Shown here: positions 52,119-61,010 of the stretch, one piece after another
Layout of the letters: every line of letters starts with the position of its first letter
Numbering within the stretch: the first letter of the stretch is position 1
Source of the DNA: JAIQFL01 sp035501495
Lineage (GTDB): Bacteria > Acidobacteriota > Terriglobia > Bryobacterales > Bryobacteraceae
NCBI GenBank assembly: GCA_035501495.1
Contig: DATJWB010000160.1
Location: 16,455-80,454 of the forward strand
Reading direction: 5' to 3'
Length of the DNA: 64,000 nucleotides
The notes under the pieces: generated by a model
The model's database searches: none
The model's input: only the letters and a program-made list of their open reading frames with translations
What the model was told of the DNA's origin: nothing
Made by a program: the position numbers and the translations under genes

Positions 52119-54203
52119 TCAAGCGCTGCGAGAGATACGGATGCCAAGCTTCTGCATACGCGACTGGAGTGTCGATCGCTTCAAGCCAAGGCGCGCGGCA
52201 GCGCCTTCGGGACCGGCCACGATCCAGTTGGCTTTCTCCAGCGCAGCGAGAATCTGATGGCGCTCGGCTTCCTCCAGCGCGGCGCGCATGTTCTGGCCGG
52301 GGGGCACAGAAACGGAGTGTCCGTTCGCCGAAAGCGCGGGCGCCTGGGTGGGAGCCCGAAGGTCATCGCTGCGCACCGTCAGAACAGGCCCGTTCGTGAG
52401 GATGACCGCGCGCTCGATGACATTCTGCAGTTCCCGGATGTTGCCCGGCCACGGATACCGCATGAGTGTGGCCATGGTGTCCGACGAAATCGAGTCGATC
52501 GCTTTGCCCAGCCGCCGGCTGAACTCCTGGACGAAATGCCGAACCAGCAGGGGAATATCATCGGGGCGCTCGCGGAGCGCGGGAACTTTGACCGGAAAGA
52601 CATTCAGGCGGTAGTACAGGTCAGACCGGAATTTCTGTTCCGCCACCAGCGCTTCCAGATCGCGATTGGTGGCCGCGATCAGCCGCGCATCCGTGCGAAT
52701 GGTGCGCGTGGAGCCGAGTCGCTCGAACTCGCGCTCCTGCAAAACACGGAGGAGTTTGGGTTGGAGTTCCAGCGGCACCTCGCCGATTTCGTCCAGGAAC
52801 ATGGTCCCGCGATTGGCCAGCTCAAAGCGTCCGATGCGCTGGGAGATCGCGCCGGTAAATGCCCCCCGTTCGTGCCCGAACAGTTCACTCTCCAGCAGCC
52901 CGGTGGGAATGGCGGCGCAGTTGAGCTTGACGAAGGCGCTCGATTTGCGGGCGCTCAAATTATGGACGGCCCGGGCGATCAACTCCTTGCCGGAACCGGT
53001 CTCCCCATAAATCAGGACCGTGGAATCAGTGGGGGCGACGGTCTCGATCTGCTCCAGGACGCGCCGCAGCGCTTCGCTCCTGCCGACGATCTCCTCGAAT
53101 TTCAACTCGCTGCGAATCTCGTCTTCGAGGTAGAGCTTTTCCTGCGCGAGTTGGTTCTTCAGATCGGAAACTTCGCCAAAGACGCGGGCGTTTTCGATGG
53201 CAATCGCGACCTGGTGGGCGATCTGCGTGAGAAACGCAAGGTCGTCCTGACAGAAGGCCGCCTCGCGCCGGGTGCCCAGCGAGAGTATGCCGACGGTGCC
53301 GCTGTTCCCCTTCATCGACACGTGCGCCAGCGAGCGGATCCCGAAATGATCGAGCCCATCGTCGAGGATTTCCTGGTGCGTAAGAATCCTGGCCTCGCCG
53401 CTCTGGAAAACGCGCACCGCGGAGGTCTTTTCATCGGCAGTGGGCTCATACCCCTCTTCGATTTTCACCGGCGCATCGGGAAAATCGAGGGCGTAAATCC
53501 GAAGCTTGCCGTCCTCGGGGCTCGGGAGGTCGATCCCGACGCCGTCACACTGCATGACGCGGCGGATATGGGCGGAAATCTCACGCAGCACCTCGCGCAG
53601 GTTGAGGCTGGAAATTGCTCGATTGGTGAGATCGAGCAGGAGCTCCAGGCGCTCCTGGGCCTTCTGCGAAGCGCGGAAGTTGATCGCATCGTCCATCGCC
53701 AGCGCAATTTGATCGGCCACCAGCGCGCAAAAGCGGACTTCGTCCTCGGAATAGGCGTCGCGCCGGGTGCTCGCCATCACGAGGCTTCCGAGGCGGCGAT
53801 GCGCGGTCGTCAGGGGAAAGGCGCAAACCGATTGCAGACCGGCCTCCCGCATGATGTCAGCGGAAGCCGGAAAGCGGGTCTCGCCTTCCAGGGTGCCTAT
53901 AACGAGAATTTCCTGACTCCGATACACCCAGGCGGCGATGGTTTCGTCGCGATTGACTTCCGAGGGACCATGGTCGCGATTGCGGCAGCTTATACCGAAG
54001 TGCCAGTTGATTTTGTTCGAGAGCTCGTCAAACTGCGCAATGCCATCGAACTGAATCGCCTGGCTGAGTTCGTGCACCAGGATTCCAAACAGCTCCTGCG
54101 GCTCCTTCCGCGCACGAATCGAGTTCGCGATCCGGATGAGCGATTCATAACGGTCCGCGGTGGAGCGGTCCGGTTCCATGCGGGCAAGAGCCGATATCGC
54201 CAT
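52119..54203 (-). CDS. Sigma54-dependent activator (GAF-GAF-AAA-Fis), FhlA-like
   Basis: Encodes 694 residues from ATG 54203, with GAGGGG upstream. Two GAF sensor domains (about 20-170 and 190-345) are followed by a coiled linker and the AAA+ domain with Walker A GETGSGKE (400-407), GAFTGA (447-452, sigma54 contact), Walker B (TMFLDEIGE) and the Arg-finger region. A Fis-type helix-turn-helix (about 655-690, EGAAARLGLKRSTLQSRMQKLGI) ends it. The GAF domains should bind a small molecule. It is immediately upstream of the STAS-RND operon, whose promoter is of sigma54 type, and is its most likely activator. Confidence 0.92.
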   Translation of the reverse strand: MAISALARMEPDRSTADRYESLIRIANSIRARKEPQELFGILVHELSQAIQFDGIAQFDELSNKINWHFGISCRNRDHGPSEVNRDETIAAWVYRSQEILVIGTLEGETRFPASADIMREAGLQSVCAFPLTTAHRRLGSLVMASTRRDAYSEDEVRFCALVADQIALAMDDAINFRASQKAQERLELLLDLTNRAISSLNLREVLREISAHIRRVMQCDGVGIDLPSPEDGKLRIYALDFPDAPVKIEEGYEPTADEKTSAVRVFQSGEARILTHQEILDDGLDHFGIRSLAHVSMKGNSGTVGILSLGTRREAAFCQDDLAFLTQIAHQVAIAIENARVFGEVSDLKNQLAQEKLYLEDEIRSELKFEEIVGRSEALRRVLEQIETVAPTDSTVLIYGETGSGKELIARAVHNLSARKSSAFVKLNCAAIPTGLLESELFGHERGAFTGAISQRIGRFELANRGTMFLDEIGEVPLELQPKLLRVLQEREFERLGSTRTIRTDARLIAATNRDLEALVAEQKFRSDLYYRLNVFPVKVPALRERPDDIPLLVRHFVQEFSRRLGKAIDSISSDTMATLMRYPWPGNIRELQNVIERAVILTNGPVLTVRSDDLRAPTQAPALSANGHSVSVPPGQNMRAALEEAERHQILAALEKANWIVAGPEGAAARLGLKRSTLQSRMQKLGIRISRSA

Positions 54204-54375
54204 GAGCAAATCCCCTCAGGACATCCCTTTAGATTTAAGAGATGCAGCAGGAGAGGGCGTCGATTCAGCCCATCGGGACCGTTTTAGCTGACATTGTATA
54301 CGTACTCCGGCGGGCCGCAGCACCCCATAACGGCAAAATTTTCCCCGCCGGATCGCGATGGTAGCATTGGACGAT

Positions 54376-56064
54376 ATGACTGCCCGCCTGATTCTATTAC
54401 TCGCCTCGGTTGCCGGGGCGCAGGACCTCTTGCTGGTGAACGGGAAAATCATTACGGTGGACGCAAAGGACTCCATTGCTCAGGCAGTCGCAATCACGGG
54501 CGGCAAAATAGTGGCGGTAGGCTCTAACGATGCTGCAAGGCGGGCGGCGGCGAAGGACGCACGCATCATTGACCTGCGCGGCCGGACGGCGACGCCGGGG
54601 CTGATCGACACGCATTGCCATTTCCAGGAAGTGGATGCGCTCTACGCCGTGGACCTCACGGATCCATCGATAACGAAGATCGATGACGTGCTCGACCGCG
54701 TTCGCCGCAGGGTCGCGTCCTCTAAGCCCGGAGAATGGATTCACGGAAGCGGATGGGACGAAGGTAAGTACGCCGAGCGGCGTTACGTCCTTGCATCGGA
54801 CCTGGATAAGGTTTCGCCGAACAATCCCGTGTACCTGACCCACACTACCGGCCATTACGGGGTGGCCAACAGCGTCGCACTCCGGTTGGCCAAGATCACG
54901 AACGCAACCAAAGATCCGCCCGCGGGGACCATCGATCGGGACGCATCGGGCGCGGTAACGGGAGTGCTGAAGGAATCCGCGACCGGGCTCGTCACCCGTT
55001 TAATCCCGCGCTATACGCACCAAGAGCAGCGGAACGGCCTCCTCCGCATCATGGAAGACTTCAATCAGGAGGGCATGACGGCGGTCAAGGACCCATCGAT
55101 TGGTTGGGACAAGTGGGATCTCTATCAGGAGCTTCTCAAAGAGAGCAAGCTCAGCGTCCGCGTTTTCACTCTGTTCTCCGGGGTACGGAATATCGACCAG
55201 GCGAATGATCTGTTCACCCGCCTGAGCGCGATACCCAAGCGCAGCGGCGATTTTCTGGTGGCCGGGGGCCTCAAGATGTTCATGGACGGCAGCGGCGGCG
55301 CCCGCACAGCGTGGATGTATGAAGACTGGAACAAGAACTTCAAGGATAAAGACACAGGGAATGCGGGCTACCCTACAACCGACCCCGAGGTCTATCGAAA
55401 GATCGTGAAGATGTTTCACGATGGCGGCTTTCACGTGAGCACCCACGCCATCGGCGACCGTGCGATCGACTGGGTCGTGGATACCTACGCACAGGTCCTG
55501 AAGGACATGCCTACGCGCGGATTGCGGCACGGTATCATTCACGGCAACACGCCGACCGATCACGCCATTGAGACGATGGCGATGCTTCAGAAGCAGTACG
55601 ATGCAGCTTATCCCGAGGCGCAGGCACCGTTCACCTGGTGGCTCGGCGATAATTACGCCGGAAACCTTGGTCCGGATCGCGCCGGGCGTCTGATGCCGTT
55701 CGCGACATATGTCCGGAGGGGAATCGTCTGGAGTGGCGGATCCGATTTCCCGGTCACGCCATTCGCGGCACGATACGGCTTATGGGCGTCAGTCGAGCGC
55801 ACAACATTGCACGGTGTCTATGGCGCGCAGCCCTTTGGGACCAAGGAGTCGGTGGATGTTCACGTGGCGTTGCGCTCGTATACGGCCTGGGCGGCCCGCC
55901 AACTATTCCTGGAAGACCGCGTCGGGTCGATCGAAGTTGGCAAGGACGCCGATATCGCCGTCTGGGATCGCGATCTGTATTCGGTCCGGGCGGCTGCGTT
56001 GAAGGATCTCAAGTGTCAGATGACGATGGTGCGCGGGCGGATTGTTTTCGAAACGGCGCATTGA
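54376..56064 (+). CDS. Exported amidohydrolase (YtcJ-like)
   Basis: Encodes 562 residues from ATG 54376, giving a short signal peptide (MTARLILLLASVAGAQD); ATG 54358 six codons upstream is possible. The metal-dependent amidohydrolase fold is shown by TPGLIDTHCHFQEVDAL (HxH), the His in LTHTTGHYGVANS, HVSTHAIGDRAIDWVVD, and SDFPVTPF (catalytic Asp). The end EVGKDADIAVWDRDLY is the returning beta domain. YtcJ-like members have mostly unknown substrates. It is divergent from the sigma54 activator (172-base gap) and convergent with the purine operon. Confidence 0.88.
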   Translation: MTARLILLLASVAGAQDLLLVNGKIITVDAKDSIAQAVAITGGKIVAVGSNDAARRAAAKDARIIDLRGRTATPGLIDTHCHFQEVDALYAVDLTDPSITKIDDVLDRVRRRVASSKPGEWIHGSGWDEGKYAERRYVLASDLDKVSPNNPVYLTHTTGHYGVANSVALRLAKITNATKDPPAGTIDRDASGAVTGVLKESATGLVTRLIPRYTHQEQRNGLLRIMEDFNQEGMTAVKDPSIGWDKWDLYQELLKESKLSVRVFTLFSGVRNIDQANDLFTRLSAIPKRSGDFLVAGGLKMFMDGSGGARTAWMYEDWNKNFKDKDTGNAGYPTTDPEVYRKIVKMFHDGGFHVSTHAIGDRAIDWVVDTYAQVLKDMPTRGLRHGIIHGNTPTDHAIETMAMLQKQYDAAYPEAQAPFTWWLGDNYAGNLGPDRAGRLMPFATYVRRGIVWSGGSDFPVTPFAARYGLWASVERTTLHGVYGAQPFGTKESVDVHVALRSYTAWAARQLFLEDRVGSIEVGKDADIAVWDRDLYSVRAAALKDLKCQMTMVRGRIVFETAH

Positions 56065-56080
56065 GAACTGTGGCTGGGAG

Positions 56081-57310
56081 TCAGCCCGACAGCTCTCGCA
56101 GCGCCTCAGCCAGGACCACGACGCCCGCGGCGATGGCATCCGGCGATGCGTATTCGTCGGGACGATGGCTCACGCCCCCGCGGCACGGAATGAAGAGCAT
56201 CGCTGACGGCGCAATTCGTGAGATAAATAACGTGTCGTGATACGCCCGGCTCACCATCTTCTGGAAGGCCAGCCCGTGAGCCGCGGCAGCCTTCCCCAGC
56301 GCCTCCACAATGTTTGGGGCGCAGGCTGCCGGACGATCGGCATTCACCACTTCGGTGCGGACGGTAACGCCGCGCCGCGCCGACACTTCGCCGGATGCCT
56401 GCTCGATCTTCGCCAGCACGCCATCCCTCCGAGCCAGGTCCGTATCGCGGACGTCGATCTCCAGACGCACGAGGCTGGGAACGCTGTTCACTGCCCCTGG
56501 AAATATGTCGCACACGCCTACGGTGCCCACGGTATCGATCGCGCCCGTGGAGCGCGACGCTCTCTCGACTGTCAGCGCGATCTCGCACGCGGCGCAAAAG
56601 GCGTCATGACGGTCGGGCATGAGCAACGCGCCGGCGTGTCCGCCCTCGCCTTCGATGAAGATTCGCAGGCTCGCCGGAGCGGCAATCGCAGTCACGACGC
56701 CCAGCGGGATGCCGCCCCGTTCGAGCAGCGGGCCCTGCTCGATGTGCAGTTCGAGGAACCCGGCGTAATACCCCTCGGGCAGCGGCACGCTCGCGAAGTC
56801 TCCGTGGAATCCCGCCGCGGTGCGCCAGTCGTCCAGGGTTCGACCCTCCCTATCACGAAGAGCCGAACCGTCCAGCAGTCCAGCCAGCATCCGGCTCCCA
56901 AAGCATCCGATGCCGAAGCGTGTCGGTTCCTCGGCGCTGAAGATCAGCAACTCGATGGAACGCCGGGGACGTTCGCCGCGTCGCTGCAAGGCGCGAATCG
57001 CTTCGAGTCCGCCCAGCACCCCCACGGTCCCGTCATATCGTCCCGCGTGCGGGATGGCGTCGATATGCGAGCCCGTGCCGATGGCGGCGAGATTCGGATC
57101 GGCGCCTTCCCAACGGGCGAAGGTGTTTCCTACAGCGTCTTCGCGGACACGCAGTCCCGAATCGCGGCACAGGCCCTTGACATACTCCCGAGCACGCCGA
57201 TCCTGTTCGGAAAAGACAACGCGCGTAACAGCAGGCGGCGGTGCGTCCGAAAATCCCGCGAGCGTTTCCAGTTCCGACTGCAGGCGGCGGCTGTCGATTT
57301 CGAGTTTCAT
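56081..57310 (-). CDS. Ureidoglycolate amidohydrolase (plant-type UAH, M20 family)
   Basis: Encodes 409 residues from ATG 57310, which overlaps the stop of the aminohydrolase gene (ATGA). Metal-binding M20 motifs: GTGSHIDAIPHAGRYDGTVG, SAEEPTRFGIGCFGSRMLAG, ELHIEQGPLLE and GGVSHRPDEYAS. SAEEPTRFGIGC and the N-terminal FSDAPPPAVTRVVFSEQDRRAR are strikingly like plant ureidoglycolate amidohydrolase, which converts ureidoglycolate to glyoxylate, two NH3 and CO2. The other M20 gene in this operon lacks these traits and is taken as the allantoate enzyme. It is the last gene and fits the last pathway step. Confidence 0.82.
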   Translation of the reverse strand: MKLEIDSRRLQSELETLAGFSDAPPPAVTRVVFSEQDRRAREYVKGLCRDSGLRVREDAVGNTFARWEGADPNLAAIGTGSHIDAIPHAGRYDGTVGVLGGLEAIRALQRRGERPRRSIELLIFSAEEPTRFGIGCFGSRMLAGLLDGSALRDREGRTLDDWRTAAGFHGDFASVPLPEGYYAGFLELHIEQGPLLERGGIPLGVVTAIAAPASLRIFIEGEGGHAGALLMPDRHDAFCAACEIALTVERASRSTGAIDTVGTVGVCDIFPGAVNSVPSLVRLEIDVRDTDLARRDGVLAKIEQASGEVSARRGVTVRTEVVNADRPAACAPNIVEALGKAAAAHGLAFQKMVSRAYHDTLFISRIAPSAMLFIPCRGGVSHRPDEYASPDAIAAGVVVLAEALRELSG

Positions 57311-58017
57311 CGATTCCAGTCTTTGTAGATCAGGTATTTCGCGGGAGTCTTTCCCAGCGCGCCGAACCATTGGGGACAATAGGGCGCCATCCAGATGAAA
57401 TCGCCTGCGGCCACCGGGTACCACTTCTCGCCCAAGCGGTAGATCCCGCCGCCCGACAGCATCAGGAGACCATGCTCCATGACGTGCATCTCCACCATGC
57501 AAAGCGCCGCGCCGGGCTGGTAGGTCATGGTGTTGACGGCGAAATCGAAGCTTGGGTGGTCGGGGATCAGGGCGCGCACGTGCAGGTCGCAATCGCCCAT
57601 CAGCGGCTTGGGCTCTACCTCGCTCTCATTGCCTCGAAAGGGAGAGGGCAACTCGACGCCCTCCAGCGATTGGTACGCCTTTTCGATCACCGCCGCCCGG
57701 GCGGGTTCTGAGGCTTCGATTGGCGGATCCTGTGCTTCCGGGAAATAGGCATACTCGCCCGGGCCGAGCAATTGACCATCCACCCGGATCTCTCCCTCGA
57801 GCACGTAGAGGAAGCGCTGCCCCGGCGACGTGCCAAGCGAGCCGCCGGGTGCGAATTCGGCAGTGTACTGTGTGAACTTCGCCCCCATGGCAGGCGAGGC
57901 GTGCACGATTGCGGTGGCGCGCCGCATACCCGGCAGCGGCGCGCGCACGAAGGTGTCGGGCGTCAACAGGAGATGGTCCGGCTGAAAGGAGCTACGCGTG
58001 AATCCCAGTCGTTGCAT
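57307..58017 (-). CDS. allE: (S)-ureidoglycine aminohydrolase (bicupin)
   Basis: Encodes 236 residues forming two cupin barrels (about 40-110 and 150-230). The C-terminal barrel carries the metal/substrate residues (CMVEMHVMEHGLLMLSGGG with Glu, His, and later Gln in PQWFG), and the ending YLIYKDWNR is typical of UGlyAH/YlbA. It deaminates ureidoglycine from allantoate to ureidoglycolate plus NH3. Its start lies inside the 3' end of the allantoinase gene (26-base overlap), and its stop overlaps the next start. Confidence 0.9.
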   Translation of the reverse strand: MQRLGFTRSSFQPDHLLLTPDTFVRAPLPGMRRATAIVHASPAMGAKFTQYTAEFAPGGSLGTSPGQRFLYVLEGEIRVDGQLLGPGEYAYFPEAQDPPIEASEPARAAVIEKAYQSLEGVELPSPFRGNESEVEPKPLMGDCDLHVRALIPDHPSFDFAVNTMTYQPGAALCMVEMHVMEHGLLMLSGGGIYRLGEKWYPVAAGDFIWMAPYCPQWFGALGKTPAKYLIYKDWNR

Positions 58018-59305
58018 GAGTCACCATTCTCCCTCGGGGTTCGCCAGGGATTTTGCCGTCGGCGAAGATCGTCTCGCCGCGCAACACGGTGCGGCGCACC
58101 ACGCCCCGAAACGAAGCGCCGAGATAGGGGCTGAGGCCGTGCCGCTGAAAGAGAGCATCTCGCGTGAGCGTGTACCGGGCGTCGAGGTCCACAAGGGCAA
58201 AATCGGCGTCGAAGCCAAGGGCGAGCTGGCCTTTGTTGGCTACGCGAAAACGGCGGCCGGGATTGGCAGACGTCAGGGTGCTGATCTGAGACGGGGGCAT
58301 GTGACTCAGCAGCACTGCCAGCGTCGATTGCACACCGGCAATTCCGCCCCACACGCGGAAAAAATCGTCCTCGCATTTCATCGCGAGCGGCGCCGGGGAA
58401 TGATCGGAGCCGATGATATCGACATCGCCGCCAAGCACGGCCCGCCATAAAGCATCTCGCTCCGCCTTGGCCCGAAGAGGCGGAGCGCACTTAGCCACGG
58501 CTCCAATTCGGACCATATCCTCATCGGTGAAGTACAGGTAGTGTGGGCAGGTCTCGATTGAGATGTCCACGCCTTGTGCGCGGGCCTCCAGCGCCGCTGC
58601 CACACCGCGTCCCGAGCTGACGTGGACGATGTGGAGTTTCGCCCCCGCTTCACCCGCCAGCAGGGCGGCGCGGCGGATGGCCTCCACCTCGGCGAGCACC
58701 GGCCTCGACGACAGGAATTCGCGCACTCCGGTGCCGCTCCCGCGGCGGCTCACGAGTTCGTGATTCTCGGCATGTACCGCGACCGGCAGGTCGAATCGGG
58801 CCGCCTCCCGCATACCTTCGTACAGCGTCAGGTCGTCCGCCCGAGGAAACTCGGGCAGGCCGGAGTCCGCCATGAAGGCCTTGAAGCCGACGACGCCGCA
58901 CTCCGCGAGTTCCGCCAGTTCCTCGCGATTTCCCGGGACAATGCCACCCCACAAAGCGAAATCGGTTACCGAGGCGCGCTCCAGAGCACGGCGCTTCTGA
59001 TGAAAGGCAGCGGCGCTGACCGTGCACGGCGAGGAGTTCAGGGGCATGTCGAAGAAGACCGTCCCTCCGCCGGCCGCCAGTGCCGCACTGCCTGTCGCGG
59101 CGCCCTCCCATTCCGCGCGGCCTGGTTCGTTGAAATGCACGTGAACATCGATCAAGCCCGGGAAGACCGTCAGACCCCGAGCGTCGATTTCGTCGCCCGA
59201 CGCGGACAACTCGGACCCAATGGCGGAAATGAGGCCGTCCTCCACGGCAAGATCCGCGCGGAGCAGACCTTCGGGCGTGACGAGGGTACCACCACGAACG
59301 ATCAT
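57992..59305 (-). CDS. allB: Allantoinase
   Basis: Encodes 437 residues of the dihydroorotase-like amidohydrolase family. Motifs: PGLIDVHVHFNEPGR (metal His pair), GFKAFMADSG with the carbamylated Lys, AVHAENHELV, HIVHVSSGRGV, ETCPHYLYFTDEDM, and IGSDHSPAP with the catalytic Asp. It hydrolyses allantoin to allantoate. A 154-base gap containing a hairpin separates it from the allantoate amidohydrolase gene upstream. Confidence 0.92.
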   Translation of the reverse strand: MIVRGGTLVTPEGLLRADLAVEDGLISAIGSELSASGDEIDARGLTVFPGLIDVHVHFNEPGRAEWEGAATGSAALAAGGGTVFFDMPLNSSPCTVSAAAFHQKRRALERASVTDFALWGGIVPGNREELAELAECGVVGFKAFMADSGLPEFPRADDLTLYEGMREAARFDLPVAVHAENHELVSRRGSGTGVREFLSSRPVLAEVEAIRRAALLAGEAGAKLHIVHVSSGRGVAAALEARAQGVDISIETCPHYLYFTDEDMVRIGAVAKCAPPLRAKAERDALWRAVLGGDVDIIGSDHSPAPLAMKCEDDFFRVWGGIAGVQSTLAVLLSHMPPSQISTLTSANPGRRFRVANKGQLALGFDADFALVDLDARYTLTRDALFQRHGLSPYLGASFRGVVRRTVLRGETIFADGKIPGEPRGRMVTHATTGIHA

Positions 59306-59405
59306 TCAGGGCTCCCAGACGCGGCGCAGGCAAATCTGGCCGCCGCATCGGCCCTCATGCCAACGCTTTTCGTGCTCGCAGGGGCAGCGCTCTGCGTACG
59401 GGAAA

Positions 59406-59427
59406 GCGCCCCGGTGAGTCGGGGCGC
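59406..59427 (-). terminator. Possible attenuator hairpin between allC and allB
   Basis: GCGCCCC (59406-59412) and GGGGCGC (59421-59427) form a perfect 7-bp GC stem with an 8-base loop; on the transcribed minus strand it is followed by TTTCCC. The T-run is short, so a partial terminator or mRNA-processing stem is more likely than full termination. It sits in the only sizeable gap of the purine operon. Confidence 0.4.
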
Positions 59428-59459
59428 GGCAGACACGAGTATCCGCGCCACCCAGCCCA

Positions 59460-60647
59460 TTATGAGGGCCTCCAGTTATCCAGAAAGCGGCGGCCTACGG
59501 CCAGCGCCGCTTCCACATCCTCCGCCAGTACGCTCTCGGCGGGGTGGTGGCTGATGCCGCCGGGACTGCGCAGCAGCAACATCGCCGAAGGCACCTTGCG
59601 CGCCAGGATCATGGCGTCATGGCCCGCCCCGCTTGCCATCAGGTGCGCCTTGTAGCCGGCGGCTCGGACCGCAGTTCGCAAGGCACGCACCATGGCCGGA
59701 TCCATGGGCACGGCCGGCACATCGAGCACCTGCTCGTAGGTCGCGGTCACTGTGCGCCAATCCACCATATCCTGAGCAGCCATCAGGATCCGCTTGACTG
59801 CGCCTGCCCGGACGGCATTATCGTCACTGCGTACGTCCAGGCTGGCCCGCACCAGCCCCGCGATCACGTTCGCGGCGCCCGGCGCGACCTCAAGCCGTCC
59901 GACGGTCGCCACCAGTCCCGGCCTCTCGTTCGCAATCCATTCCACCGACCGGATCCATTCCGCCGCGGCTGCAAGCGCATCGGAGCGGCGGTTCATGGGC
60001 GTAGTTCCGGCGTGGTTCGCCTTTCCCCGAAATGTCAATTCGTACCGGCTCTGCCCCACGATGGTTTGCACCACGCCCAACGACAGGCGATTCATCTCCA
60101 GCACGGGGCCTTGCTCGATGTGAAACTCCAGGTAAGCCTTCACGTCGTCGCCGATAGCGGCCTGCGGAAGTTGGGCCGGGTCGGCACCGAATGCACGAAT
60201 CGCGTCCAGGACACCGTCGTCCATCACGGGATCGCCCACCAGCGCCCGGCTCCCGATAAAGGGAACTCCGAAACGGACACCCTCCTCCTCGGAGAAGCCC
60301 ACAACTTCGAGACCCCAATCCCTCGGCTGGCTAGCCCACCGCTTGACCAGGGCAATCCCCAGCATGACGCCCAAGACCCCGTCGAACGCCCCGCCGTGCG
60401 GCACCGAATCGAGGTGTGAGCCAATCATCAGGCGCGGTCCATTCCCAATCACGGCACGAAGGTTGCCAGCGGCATCCACCCACGTCCGCAGGCCAGCCGC
60501 TTCCATCCAACCGCGAATCCGGCGATGGACCTCGTGCATCGGCTCCGAAAGGAATGTCCGCGTGATGTGACCGGGCTCCTCGGTACACTCGGCCAGAGTC
60601 TTGCAGCGGCGAATGATCTCTTCTGCTTCTTCCAGGAATTGCCCCAT
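59460..60647 (-). CDS. allC: Allantoate amidohydrolase (M20 family)
   Basis: Encodes 395 residues. Metal motifs MIGSHLDSVPHGGAFDGVLG, FSEEEGVRFGVPFIGSRALVG, EFHIEQGPVLE and GGISHHPAESV match Zn/Mn-dependent allantoate amidohydrolases and related carbamoylases. It converts allantoate to ureidoglycine, CO2 and NH3. ATG 60647 shares a base with the HIU hydrolase stop (TAATG). Distinguishing it from the second M20 enzyme of the operon relies on SEEEGVRFGVPFIGSRAL versus SAEEPTRFGIGC; swapping the two assignments is possible but less likely. Confidence 0.85.
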   Translation of the reverse strand: MGQFLEEAEEIIRRCKTLAECTEEPGHITRTFLSEPMHEVHRRIRGWMEAAGLRTWVDAAGNLRAVIGNGPRLMIGSHLDSVPHGGAFDGVLGVMLGIALVKRWASQPRDWGLEVVGFSEEEGVRFGVPFIGSRALVGDPVMDDGVLDAIRAFGADPAQLPQAAIGDDVKAYLEFHIEQGPVLEMNRLSLGVVQTIVGQSRYELTFRGKANHAGTTPMNRRSDALAAAAEWIRSVEWIANERPGLVATVGRLEVAPGAANVIAGLVRASLDVRSDDNAVRAGAVKRILMAAQDMVDWRTVTATYEQVLDVPAVPMDPAMVRALRTAVRAAGYKAHLMASGAGHDAMILARKVPSAMLLLRSPGGISHHPAESVLAEDVEAALAVGRRFLDNWRPS

Positions 60648-61006
60648 TAAGAGCCCCGGTACGTGGTATACCCGTAGGGCGCCACCAGCAGAGGGACGTG
60701 GTAGTTGCCGACGGGGTCCTCAATTCCGAATCGCACGACCACGTCGCCCAGAAACGGCGTACCTCGAGACCCGAAATAGTCGGCGACACCGAAGATCAGT
60801 TCGTAAACGCCGGTCGCGATCTGATCGCCGGAAAGAAGCGGGGTGTCGGTGCGACCGTCGCCATTGGTGGTGACGGTTTTCAGCAGGCGCCGCGTCTCAT
60901 CCTCGCAAGCGAAGAGACGGACGAGCATCCCGTGCGCCGGCCGGCCGTGCGCCGTGTCGAGAACATGTGTGGAGAGTCGCGCCATAGGATCGATACGGGC
61001 CTCCAT
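60647..61006 (-). CDS. uraH: 5-hydroxyisourate hydrolase (transthyretin-like)
   Basis: Encodes 119 residues from ATG 61006, 4 bases after the uricase stop, with AAGG upstream; ATG 60985 would remove only the first seven residues. Signature ends: LSTHVLDTAHGRPAHGM with the catalytic His at the start and YTTYRGS at the C-terminus, the hallmark of HIU hydrolases as opposed to transthyretin. It opens 5-hydroxyisourate formed by uricase to OHCU. The tetramer is cytoplasmic here; no signal peptide. Confidence 0.94.
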   Translation of the reverse strand: MEARIDPMARLSTHVLDTAHGRPAHGMLVRLFACEDETRRLLKTVTTNGDGRTDTPLLSGDQIATGVYELIFGVADYFGSRGTPFLGDVVVRFGIEDPVGNYHVPLLVAPYGYTTYRGS

Positions 61007-61010
61007 CAGT

